NCBI GenBank assembly: GCA_002410325.1
Contig: DHRK01000007.1
Coordinates: 259,653 to 301,767, forward strand
Source of the DNA: Syntrophomonas sp. UBA5314
Lineage (GTDB): Bacteria; Bacillota; Syntrophomonadia; Syntrophomonadales; Syntrophomonadaceae
Length of the DNA: 42,115 nt
Direction: 5' to 3'
In this document: piece after piece, positions 16,662 to 23,411 of the stretch
How positions within the stretch are numbered: the stretch's first letter is position 1
How the letters are laid out: each line of letters opens with the position of its first letter
Program-made: the position numbers and the translations under genes
Notes under the pieces: model-generated
What the model was told of the DNA's origin: nothing
Seen by the model: only the letters and a program-made list of their open reading frames with translations
Database searches by the model: none

Positions 16662-17477
16662 TCATCTATCAAGGCTTATGACTGCGGCCATACGTCCGGT
16701 AATCCCGTCACGAGCCTTGGAAAAAAAGTGGTTGTCCCCACATGAAGTACAAAAGTTGCAACTGCTGATTTTTTCTGGATTAATGCCCTGAATTTCCAGC
16801 ATCCTACGGTTGGTTGAGATCATATCCCAACTAAAGCCTTTGTCCGTTTTGCAAATAAAATCATTAAGAAGCGGATAGGCATCTTTTAAATGATGGGCTT
16901 TGTCTTCACTGATTAAGTTGCAGGATTTGCACAGGCCGGGTCCAATGAAAACCTCAATATCCCAGTAATTACAGCGGAAAACCTGAGTCATCTTTTTGGC
17001 GGTCTCCCAGGTAATTTGCCCGTATTTTCCGTTATATCCGAAATGGGCTAAACCGATTACCCTCTTAAATGGATCGAAAAAATATATGGGGAGGTTATCC
17101 GCAAACAACCCCATTAATATTACCCCTGGGGTATTGGTAATCATGGCATCACAGCCAGGGATAACGTCAGTAAGCTGAATAGCCCCGCGGCCCCGGTCTG
17201 TTTTGTCGACAACCGCTACCTGATGCTCATAAACTTGCTCACAGCATACTACATTGCGTAAATCCCCACCAATTGCGTCGATAAGTGCTATGCGATTGGT
17301 AAGGACATTGTCCTCTTGATCGCCAACCTTAAGGGAAAGATTTAAAGCCTCGTAAGGATGTTTACTTACCCCTCCATGGCGTGAAGAAAAATACAGGTTG
17401 ACCCCCCTGGCTTGCCAGGCAGGAAGGGTCAGATATTGCATACCCTCGTTATTTTTCCATTCCCAAGTACTTTGCAT
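16662..17477 (-). CDS. PgeF/YfiH-like multicopper-oxidase-fold (laccase domain) protein, degenerate
   Basis: A 271-residue protein of the YfiH/PgeF (DUF152) family, whose members act on peptidoglycan precursors or purine nucleosides through a metal bound by His, Cys and His. Fold landmarks are present: SSRHGGVS, FADNLPIYFFDP, VIGLAHFGYNG, FIGPGLCKSC and FFSKARDGITGRMAAVI. Two of three ligands look changed: the usual Q-V-H reads QVYEH and the usual A-D-C-x-P reads ADNLPI, while the last His (AHFGYNG, usual HAGWRG) remains. It may be inactive or act differently. It lies 43 bases downstream of enolase on the same strand, likely in the same transcript. Confidence 0.82.
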   Translation of the reverse strand: MQSTWEWKNNEGMQYLTLPAWQARGVNLYFSSRHGGVSKHPYEALNLSLKVGDQEDNVLTNRIALIDAIGGDLRNVVCCEQVYEHQVAVVDKTDRGRGAIQLTDVIPGCDAMITNTPGVILMGLFADNLPIYFFDPFKRVIGLAHFGYNGKYGQITWETAKKMTQVFRCNYWDIEVFIGPGLCKSCNLISEDKAHHLKDAYPLLNDFICKTDKGFSWDMISTNRRMLEIQGINPEKISSCNFCTSCGDNHFFSKARDGITGRMAAVISLDR

Positions 17478-17520
17478 GATTATAACCTCTCCCGGAATTG
17501 GATATTTTGCTACCCATATT

Positions 17521-18786
17521 TTAGAAATAGCGCAGATATTGAGCTACGCTGCCTAGCTGCTCTTCAATGCGGAGCAGGCGGTTATATTTAGCCACTCTAT
17601 CCGACCGGGCCGACGAACCGGTCTTTATCATGCCGGCGTTGACAGCTACCGATAAATCAGCTATAAATGGGTCCTCGGTTTCTCCAGAGCGGTGGGAGAT
17701 CAAAGTACGGTAGCCCACTTTCTTAGCCATCTCAATGGTTCCCAGGGTCTCGGTAACGGTTCCGATTTGGTTTACCTTAATCAGAATACTATTGGCGATT
17801 CCGTTATCGATTCCCCTTTTAAAGCGAACCGGATTGGTTACAAAAATATCGTCCCCTACCAGCTTAATGCGGCTGCCCAGCTTTTCGGTCAATAGCTTCC
17901 ACCCTTCCCAGTCGTCTTCAGCCAGTCCGTCTTCCAACAGCACGATGGGGAAGCGATCCACTAACCCGCTATAGAAGTCCACCATCTCGGCTGAGGTGCG
18001 TGAGATATTCTCACTGGCGAACACGTAGCGGCCATCGTGATAGAATTCGGTGGCAGCGGGGTCCATGGCCAGGAATACATCCTCGCCTGGCTTGTAGCCA
18101 GCCTTCTCAATGCCTTCCACAATAAGGGTTAAGGCTTCTTCATTGGTCTTAAGGCTGGGAGCAAACCCGCCCTCATCGCCAATAGCCGTATTTAAGCCCC
18201 GCTCTTGCAAAACTGATTTTAAAGTATGGTAGATCTCTGACCCCATCCTCAAGGCCTCGGCAAAGTTGGGGGCTCCAGCTGGAACAATCATATACTCTTG
18301 AATATCCAAGTTGTTATCGGCGTGTCTGCCGCCATTCAGAATGTTCATGTGCGGAATCGGGAGTTCACGGGCATTTACTCCTCCCAGATAGTTGTAAAGC
18401 GGCAGTCCGGAAAATTGAGCAGCCGCCCTGGCTATGGCCATAGATACGCCTAAAATGGCGTTTGCCCCAAGATTGCCTTTATTCGGGGTTCCATCCAGAT
18501 CGATCATCCGGCGATCCAGGTCAGCCTGCTCCAGACAGCTTCTCCCTTCTACAATTGGCGCAATGATTTCATTGACGTTTTTTACGGCAGTAAGTACGCC
18601 CTTTCCTTTGTAGCGCTTGCTGTCATTGTCCCTCAGCTCTACCGCTTCATGAGCCCCGGTAGACGCTCCAGAAGGCACCGCCGCCGTTCCAATCGTCCCG
18701 TCGGCAAGGTGTACATCGACTTCAACAGTAGGGTTTCCTCTGGAATCCAGTATTTCCCTCGCCAGTACCGTAGTGATCGTATCCAT
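17521..18786 (-). CDS. eno: Enolase (phosphopyruvate hydratase)
   Basis: A 421-residue glycolytic/gluconeogenic enzyme that converts 2-phosphoglycerate to phosphoenolpyruvate with two magnesium ions. Motifs from end to end: REILDSRGNPTVEVDV, GASTGAHEAVELRD, MNILNGGRHADNNLDIQEYM, GDEGGFAP (catalytic Glu), LLEDGLAEDDW, LVGDDIFVTN, ILIKVNQIGT (catalytic Lys) and SHRSGETED. The ATG at 18,786 has GGAG at a good distance; an ATG nine bases earlier touches the Shine-Dalgarno. It follows the dynamin-like gene by 47 bases and so appears to lie in the fluoride-riboswitch transcript. Fluoride with phosphate is a known tight inhibitor of enolase, which gives the control a direct rationale. Confidence 0.98.
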   Translation of the reverse strand: MDTITTVLAREILDSRGNPTVEVDVHLADGTIGTAAVPSGASTGAHEAVELRDNDSKRYKGKGVLTAVKNVNEIIAPIVEGRSCLEQADLDRRMIDLDGTPNKGNLGANAILGVSMAIARAAAQFSGLPLYNYLGGVNARELPIPHMNILNGGRHADNNLDIQEYMIVPAGAPNFAEALRMGSEIYHTLKSVLQERGLNTAIGDEGGFAPSLKTNEEALTLIVEGIEKAGYKPGEDVFLAMDPAATEFYHDGRYVFASENISRTSAEMVDFYSGLVDRFPIVLLEDGLAEDDWEGWKLLTEKLGSRIKLVGDDIFVTNPVRFKRGIDNGIANSILIKVNQIGTVTETLGTIEMAKKVGYRTLISHRSGETEDPFIADLSVAVNAGMIKTGSSARSDRVAKYNRLLRIEEQLGSVAQYLRYF

Positions 18787-18833
18787 GCCCAACATCTCCT
18801 TTTATCCTACTTTTTATCTCGCTTGGACTCCAT

Positions 18834-20483
18834 TTAGATGGTTTTAAATATATCTTTAATCTTGTTCATCCTTCCTAAAATATACTCGCTGTTCTCCTGA
18901 TTCTCGGATAAGAGCCGCTCCATAACCTGAAGCTCTTCATTCATATAGGCCAGCGACTGGGACATTAATTGATCCATTTCCCGATTGGTCCGTTGGGTTA
19001 AACCTGAAGTCAGGCGATGGAGGTTCTTTTCCACTTCCTTGGGGATCTGCTTTTTAAAGAATTTTCGAAAAACGTTCCTGAATATAATCATAGGGAATAA
19101 AAACCAGAGCATATCAAGGTGAAAATCAAAGGAACGGCTGATCGATATATCCGGGTTCCTTATTTTATTTAAAGCGATGTCCCAGTTTTCGGGCTTCATT
19201 TTAATTCCCAGGACCCTTTCCAGGTTGGAGCTTAACCTTTCTCGGAAAGACCTCAGATAAAAGGCCAGATGCTTTTGCACGGCTTTTAAAAGCTCAAAGG
19301 TCTTCTCTTCTTCAAGCATTATCTCCCTCAACTGTTCTCCTAACGATTGCTTGAGCCAATCTTCAAATTGCCGGGTGATCTGATAGAGGTTGCCCTGCCA
19401 GGAAGCAAAAGCTTCATCATATTCCTTGGTCAGCCTCGACTCAATATCACTACTGAAGGTAGCTAAGTATTCTCGGATGCTTTCCCGGGTCTTCTCCTTA
19501 TAACTGTTAATAATAAGCAAAAGCTCCCTGCGGACAAACCCGAAGTTTAAATGTTCCCCCAATATAACTTTTTTTACCTGGCTTCTTTCCAGATCCGCTT
19601 TCAAAGAAGCCTGGTAGGCAATATCCAGATAAGATATTATACTTTCCACTAGGTTTCTTTTCTTGTGGCGCAGTATCCGAGCAAATACCTGATCGCGGTT
19701 TAAGGTCAAGGGCTGAAAGATATTTTTGATCTGCCGGTTATAATAACCGGTATTTTGTAAGGCAGAGTATCTAAGGATCGGGAAATCACGGTCAAATGTA
19801 CGTTTGATTACCTCGGCTGTAAAGCTCTCGATTTCCTTGAGCTTCTCTTCGCTGGAAAGATCGGTTTTGGTAATTACCATAGTTATCTCGGGCGAATAGC
19901 GATAAACTTCCTGCAATAGACTCAACTCGCCCTCGGATATAGGCCGCTCTGCGCTTATGAGGAAGAGGACCCCCCCGGTTTCCGGGAACCAGCCCGTGGT
20001 GGTTTCGGTATTGTGCCGCCATACGCTGCCAATACCAGGGGTATCAACCAGCCTGGTTTCCTTGATATCAGCCAGAAGCGGAGTCTCAATATCAACTAGA
20101 AGAACCTGTTTGTGATTTTCGGAATTTCCGGTTTCAGATACATATTGTTCGATATCTTCTATTTTTATTTCTCTCATGGAATTATTTAAGAATGTTACCC
20201 AGGTTCTTTCCCGGGGCCCGAACCTCAGCCTGGTTATAACCGAGGTCACCGGAATGCTTCCCATGGGCAACAAGGCCTTTCCGGTTAAACTGTTCAAAAA
20301 GGCGCTCTTGCCTACTTTAAACTGCCCTAGTACGGCAAAATCGATATAACGGTTCTGTTCGGCAAAGCTGCCTATGCTTCGTACTGTACTTTGCAGGGAA
20401 TTCAGGCCAAAGTCTTCACAGGCCATTTGACTCTCTTGCAGTATTTCTTTTAAACGAATAAGTTCGTTGTTTTCTACGGTCAT
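18834..20483 (-). CDS. Dynamin-family GTPase (bacterial dynamin-like protein)
   Basis: A 549-residue GTPase with all G motifs: P-loop GQFKVGKS (53-60), switch Thr80 in PVTSVIT, DTPGIG (147-152) and TKTD (205-208). The rest is long helices of a stalk type. A hydrophobic stretch near 455-475 (LDMLWFLFPMIIFRNVF) followed by basic residues (RKFFKKQ) is a likely membrane-insertion paddle. Bacterial dynamin-like proteins bind and fuse or repair membranes under stress. It is the first gene after the minus-strand fluoride riboswitch and precedes enolase. The ribosome binding site GGGAGG lies about 11 bases before the ATG. A membrane-protective role under fluoride is inference. Confidence 0.9.
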   Translation of the reverse strand: MTVENNELIRLKEILQESQMACEDFGLNSLQSTVRSIGSFAEQNRYIDFAVLGQFKVGKSAFLNSLTGKALLPMGSIPVTSVITRLRFGPRERTWVTFLNNSMREIKIEDIEQYVSETGNSENHKQVLLVDIETPLLADIKETRLVDTPGIGSVWRHNTETTTGWFPETGGVLFLISAERPISEGELSLLQEVYRYSPEITMVITKTDLSSEEKLKEIESFTAEVIKRTFDRDFPILRYSALQNTGYYNRQIKNIFQPLTLNRDQVFARILRHKKRNLVESIISYLDIAYQASLKADLERSQVKKVILGEHLNFGFVRRELLLIINSYKEKTRESIREYLATFSSDIESRLTKEYDEAFASWQGNLYQITRQFEDWLKQSLGEQLREIMLEEEKTFELLKAVQKHLAFYLRSFRERLSSNLERVLGIKMKPENWDIALNKIRNPDISISRSFDFHLDMLWFLFPMIIFRNVFRKFFKKQIPKEVEKNLHRLTSGLTQRTNREMDQLMSQSLAYMNEELQVMERLLSENQENSEYILGRMNKIKDIFKTI

Positions 20484-20576
20484 TTCTTATAACTGCCTCC
20501 CAAGTGAGTTTCCAAGGCTAGCAATTAGGGCCCAATCCGATTGCTGTTAGGCTCGTAAAAAAGAGTTTAATTTTTA

Positions 20577-20616
20577 TGCAAAGAAAATGACCCCTGCCTT
20601 ATAAGACAGGAGCCAT
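20577..20616 (-). terminator. Riboswitch-controlled terminator (minus strand)
   Basis: On the minus strand AUGGCUCCUGUC and GGCAGGGGUCAU form a 12-bp stem (three G-U pairs) with a UUAUAA loop, followed by UUUCUUU. Its 5' arm includes the CUCC needed for the aptamer pseudoknot, so terminator and ligand-bound aptamer exclude each other. Ligand would turn transcription on. Confidence 0.88.
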
Positions 20617-20668
20617 CAGCTTTCGCATTTTAGCTATTAAGCCGGGTGAGCTCCATCACCCGAAGATT
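20605..20668 (-). ncRNA. Fluoride riboswitch (crcB motif) before dynamin-like GTPase and enolase
   Basis: On the minus strand the aptamer reads CGGGUGA-UGGAGC-UCACCCG (P1, 7 bp), then a short A/U-rich junction, a small second stem (AGCU/AGCU) and UGAUGGCUCCUGU. This matches the fluoride motif: GAUGG in the P1 loop, the UGAUG-x-CUCCU ending, and a 5-bp pseudoknot, GGAGC with GCUCC. The overlapping terminator makes it a standard on-switch. A sigma-A promoter lies just upstream (20,681-20,709) and the first gene starts at 20,483. No fluoride exporter follows. Confidence 0.93.
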
Positions 20669-20680
20669 AATTTTTTTTAA

Positions 20681-20709
20681 AATATATTCGATTGAGTCAG
20701 TACTGTCAA
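20681..20709 (-). promoter_or_regulatory. Sigma-A promoter for the minus-strand fluoride riboswitch operon
   Basis: On the minus strand TTGACA (20,704-20,709), a 17-base spacer and TATATT (20,681-20,686) form a near-consensus promoter. The predicted start near 20,674 is about ten bases before aptamer stem P1. The TTGACA lies inside the first of two 15-bp direct repeats. Confidence 0.8.
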
Positions 20710-20783
20710 TGACTATATATTTTATTAGTCTTCATTTATTTGCTTTTCTTCTAAATAACTTAGTCGGCTACTGTTAATGACTA
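20701..20783. repeat. Direct repeats between the two fluoride riboswitches
   Basis: TACTGTCAATGACTA (20,701-20,715) and TACTGTTAATGACTA (20,769-20,783) differ at one base, and both are preceded by AGTC-R-G. The first copy contains the -35 of the minus-strand promoter. The second lies just upstream of where a plus-strand promoter should be (weak -10 TATCAT at 20,805-20,810). They could be operator half-sites or the trace of a promoter duplication. Confidence 0.6.
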
Positions 20784-20830
20784 GCTTTCTTCGGTTTTTA
20801 AAGGTATCATTTTTAACAAATGTAAATCAT

Positions 20831-20885
20831 GGTGGGCGATGGGGTTCGCCTTTAAAGGACTGATTATTCAGTTAATGACTCCTAC
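20831..20885 (+). ncRNA. Fluoride riboswitch (crcB motif) before the DUF6062-like gene
   Basis: The plus strand reads GGCGA-UGGGGU-UCGCC (P1, 20,835-20,850), UUUAAA, a second stem ACUGA/UCAGU (20,859-20,872) and UAAUGACUCCUAC. This fits the fluoride consensus, with a 5-bp pseudoknot of GGGGU (20,841-20,845) with ACUCC (20,878-20,882). The CUCC is shared with the terminator that follows. It points at the gene starting at 20,922 and is back to back with the minus-strand copy. Confidence 0.93.
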
Positions 20886-20909
20886 TTGCGGGTAGGAGTC
20901 TTTGTTTTT
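20877..20909 (+). terminator. Riboswitch-controlled terminator (plus strand)
   Basis: GACTCCTAC and GTAGGAGTC form a perfect 9-bp stem with a TTGCGG loop, followed by TTTGTTTTT. The 5' arm overlaps the pseudoknot-forming ACUCC of the fluoride aptamer. The ribosome binding site AGGAGG (20,910-20,915) comes directly after the T-run. Confidence 0.9.
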
Positions 20910-20921
20910 AGGAGGACCGTC

Positions 20922-21635
20922 TTGGAAGTACACGGCATTTTTATAGTTGAGCTGAATAAAGCCTTGCGCACCCCCGGGTGCCCCATCTGCAATATAAGGG
21001 ACCAGGCTTCCGATCGTTACTTTCGCTTCTTTCTGCATGAAAATGTTAATGATGTAGCCACCCGCATTATCCTGCAAGGCTCCCTGGGATTTTGCAAAAA
21101 GCATGCCTGGCAGTGTCAGGAAATGGAGGCGCGCGACTATCAGGATGGAATGAAGCACGGCATTCTCTATGAATGGCTGCTGCAGACCATACTGAAGAAA
21201 ATACCGGAAATAAAGCAAAACCTGCTTGCTCCGGAAGAGCCACAGTCCCGGTTCTGGCAGAAGAAAAAGTCCGGACAAAATTCGTCTCCACTGACCAGGA
21301 CCCGGTATTGCCCGGTCTGTGTTTCAGAGAATGAAGCGGAACGCCTGTATTTACGTCTCCTGATTAACGGGCTCTCAGACGCCAAGATTCTGACAGCTTA
21401 CCAGGCGGGTGACGGGCTTTGCCTGCCCCATTTTATTAAGGCCATGAATCTCGAAATTGAGAAAGAACCATTACTGATGCTGTGCGACCTCCAGATGACC
21501 AGAATAAAGGGTTTAATACCTCATTTGACCTCCTATGTCGAAAAACACGATTATCAAAACCAGGAATCATATACCGAGGAAGAGTTAGATTCCTGGATTA
21601 AGGCCGTTCAAATCATGGCCGGGAACAAAGATTAA
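20922..21635 (+). CDS. DUF6062-like duplicated Cys/His protein under fluoride riboswitch control
   Basis: A 237-residue cytoplasmic protein made of two related halves. Each has Cys-Pro-x-Cys, about 40 residues of helix, then Cys-x-x-His: GCPICNI ... GFCKKHAW (about 18-65) and YCPVCVS ... GLCLPHF (about 130-175). Four Cys-type ligands plus two His suggest one metal or thiol centre per half. The pattern fits DUF6062, a family of unknown function in clostridia. The start is TTG at 20,922 with AGGAGG six bases upstream; an earlier in-frame TTG at 20,886 lies in the terminator hairpin. It is the only gene directly behind the plus-strand fluoride riboswitch, so a fluoride-response role is inferred. 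Confidence 0.82.
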   Translation: MEVHGIFIVELNKALRTPGCPICNIRDQASDRYFRFFLHENVNDVATRIILQGSLGFCKKHAWQCQEMEARDYQDGMKHGILYEWLLQTILKKIPEIKQNLLAPEEPQSRFWQKKKSGQNSSPLTRTRYCPVCVSENEAERLYLRLLINGLSDAKILTAYQAGDGLCLPHFIKAMNLEIEKEPLLMLCDLQMTRIKGLIPHLTSYVEKHDYQNQESYTEEELDSWIKAVQIMAGNKD

Positions 21636-21843
21636 ATCTGCAGCCATCAGTACCAGCACCATCGGGTCAGTAAATTGCACAAAAAAAATGGCCTTATATT
21701 CCAATGAACTTAGCGTTTAATATTCTGGCGTAGTGAGATTACCAGAACAAGCGTTTGTGGTATGATTATAATATCCTTTTAAATCTACATACATCCGATA
21801 ATGATGGTAAAATATATTCAACCGTAACAGGGAGGTTATTGCA

Positions 21844-22050
21844 ATGGCCAAAGAATGGGATGTGAAGGTAGCCGCGGGTATAGAATTCTGGATTATGAGA
21901 AAGTCTGTAGATTCAGATGAATATTGTATAATGAGGAAACCTTCCGGACGGTCCGGTGTTAGCGAAGCTATAAGATACTTTACTGCCGATTCCCCCAATC
22001 ATGCAATAGATAAGGGCTTTGAAATAGCCAAACAGTATAAGCTGTTGTAA
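21844..22050 (+). CDS. Small hypothetical protein
   Basis: A 68-residue protein of unknown family (MAKEWDVKVAAGIEFWIMRK ... AIDKGFEIAKQYKLL), predicted as two or three strands followed by a helix, without membrane segments. The ribosome binding site GGGAGG lies nine bases upstream. A TATAAT (21,767-21,772) about 75 bases upstream is a possible -10, with no clear -35. It lies 208 bases after the DUF6062-like gene and may be a separate transcript. The short gap 21,636-21,843 shows no other feature. Confidence 0.65.
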   Translation: MAKEWDVKVAAGIEFWIMRKSVDSDEYCIMRKPSGRSGVSEAIRYFTADSPNHAIDKGFEIAKQYKLL

Positions 22051-22069
22051 ATGCAAAAAGTCTGGGATT

Positions 22070-22099
22070 TTCCAAAAATAAACCGCCTCGATGGGCGGC
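22070..22099 (-). terminator. Rho-independent terminator of the glucosaminidase gene
   Basis: On the minus strand CCGCC-CATCGA-GGCGG is followed by TTTATTTTTGG. It lies just after the stop of the gene ending at 22,115. Confidence 0.75.
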
Positions 22100-22114
22100 A
22101 TTGGCCGGGGCCGG

Positions 22115-22765
22115 TTATTTAGTAATGATGTTCAAGGTTTTGGTAGAAGTATCCCACTGCAACTTTTCCTGAGGGATGCCGAGTTTTATAGCAATTATAC
22201 CGGCCGGCGCATAATTCCGGTCATCAACCAAGTAACCATCAGCCACCTTCTCCCCGTCAATCAGTATCGTAGTCTTATCCAATTTGAAAATCGCCTCCTC
22301 CGCCATTTTCCGCAGTCCATACATATCCATGATCTTGATGAGTTTTGCCGAGTAGACCGGGTCTGTGGCATACCCGCAGGCCTGCAGCTGCCTGCAATAT
22401 TCATCCGGATCGTTAACCGCTGCCCGGCATGGTGCATACCGGTCCGTCTGCATTAAGCGAACATACGATGCAAAGCCCTCTTCATAGTTGCGGTAAGCTT
22501 TGAAATAGGCCTGCACCTTCTTTCTCACCCCGTTATAGACTTCCCAGGTATTCACCAGGACGCTGCCAGCTGAGCCGGTCCCTTTGATATTGAACAGGTT
22601 ATAGCTGTACTGACCGGTATTGATATCGGTAGCCACATATTGGCCATAACCCGTTTCCAGGCAGACCTGGGCCGTAATCGCAGCCGCATTCAACCCGTGT
22701 TTCTTTTGGATCGCAACGGCTGCCCCCATGACTTCAGAAATGAACTGTGTCTTTTTGTCAGCCAC
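22115..22765 (-). CDS. Glucosaminidase (GH73/FlgJ-like) with copper-amine-oxidase-like C-terminal domain
   Basis: A 216-residue cell-wall hydrolase. The N-terminal 150 residues match the endo-beta-N-acetylglucosaminidase fold: the catalytic Glu sits in VCLETGYGQY, followed by YNLFNIKG, VQAYFKAYRNYEEGFASYVRLM and YATDPVYSAKLIKIM. The last 55 residues (KTTILIDGEKVADGYLVDDRNYAPAGIIAIKLG) are a copper-amine-oxidase N-terminal-like stalk domain common in clostridial surface proteins. No signal peptide is present, so export would need a holin or lysis. The GTG at 22,765 is chosen because AAGGAGG lies nine bases upstream of it; an ATG at 22,789 would place this site inside the gene. Confidence 0.85.
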   Translation of the reverse strand: MADKKTQFISEVMGAAVAIQKKHGLNAAAITAQVCLETGYGQYVATDINTGQYSYNLFNIKGTGSAGSVLVNTWEVYNGVRKKVQAYFKAYRNYEEGFASYVRLMQTDRYAPCRAAVNDPDEYCRQLQACGYATDPVYSAKLIKIMDMYGLRKMAEEAIFKLDKTTILIDGEKVADGYLVDDRNYAPAGIIAIKLGIPQEKLQWDTSTKTLNIITK

Positions 22766-22849
22766 CTGTTTCCACCTCCTTATTGGCATGATATTCCAGA
22801 AAGATAGGACCGGTTCTACCCGGATATCAACTTTCCTCTGCTAAAATGA

Positions 22850-22884
22850 AAAAAAAAGGTGTACTGCAAAGTACACCTTTTTTC
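22850..22884. terminator. Bidirectional rho-independent terminator after HU
   Basis: GGTGTACT-GCAA-AGTACACC is flanked by an A-run on the left and a T-run on the right, so it can work in both directions. It lies 14 bases after the HU stop on the minus strand. Confidence 0.88.
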
Positions 22885-22897
22885 CCGAGTTTAATTA

Positions 22898-23221
22898 CTA
22901 TTTTTTCTTGGCTTTTTTCTTCGCAGCCTTGGCAGGAGCCTTTTTCTCTACAGCAACTGCTTCTTTAAGGGATTTGCCAGGTTTAAATGCGGGAACCTTG
23001 GTTGCCGGCACTTTGATTTCTTCTCCGGTTGCCGGGCTGATAACCTTTCTTTCCTTGCGGTCGCGCACTTCGAAACTTCCAAAGCCAATAACTTGAACTT
23101 TGTCTCCACTAGCTAAGGCCTTTTGAATGGTTTCCACCAGGGCATCCAATGCTTTGGCTGCATCCTTTTGAGTTATCTCCGCTTTTTCGGCTAACGCTTT
23201 TACCAGTTCCGATTTGTTCAC
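22898..23221 (-). CDS. hup: HU family DNA-binding protein with a lysine/alanine tail
   Basis: A 107-residue nucleoid protein. The first 90 residues are canonical HU: MNKSELVKALAEKAEITQKD, the dimerisation helices, GFGSFEVRDRKERK and the beta-arm motif with ATKVPAFKPGKSLKEAV. The extra C-terminal 15-20 residues (EKKAPAKAAKKKAKKK) form a histone H1-like basic tail, absent from standard 90-residue HU. The start is GTG with AGGGAGGA seven bases upstream. Single gene with its own strong terminator. In the 190-base region upstream I see only AT-rich sequence and no certain promoter. Confidence 0.95.
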   Translation of the reverse strand: MNKSELVKALAEKAEITQKDAAKALDALVETIQKALASGDKVQVIGFGSFEVRDRKERKVISPATGEEIKVPATKVPAFKPGKSLKEAVAVEKKAPAKAAKKKAKKK

Positions 23222-23411
23222 GACAGAATCCTCCCTTTAAATTTTATTGACCACATGTAAAAATTCCTCAAAAAAAAGGCAAATCCTGCTATATAGTCGG
23301 ATCTTTTAAAAAAAATTTTTTTGTGTAACACCGAGTATGTTTACATTCTGCCAACATCAGAGGTTTTTTATGCACAACAAACCCCTATTTATGGGCACTT
23401 TTTAACCCACC

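Noticed and set aside
20640..20672. A simple plus-strand terminator (CGGGTGA-TCACCCG with a later T-run)
   Set aside because: The T-run starts too far after the stem, and the same hairpin is P1 of the minus-strand fluoride aptamer, which explains its conserved loop.
20577..20672. A cyclic-di-GMP or other aptamer in the GTPase leader
   Set aside because: The GCGAAAGC stretch first suggested it, but the GAUGG loop, UGAUGGCUCCU ending and pseudoknot fit only the fluoride motif.
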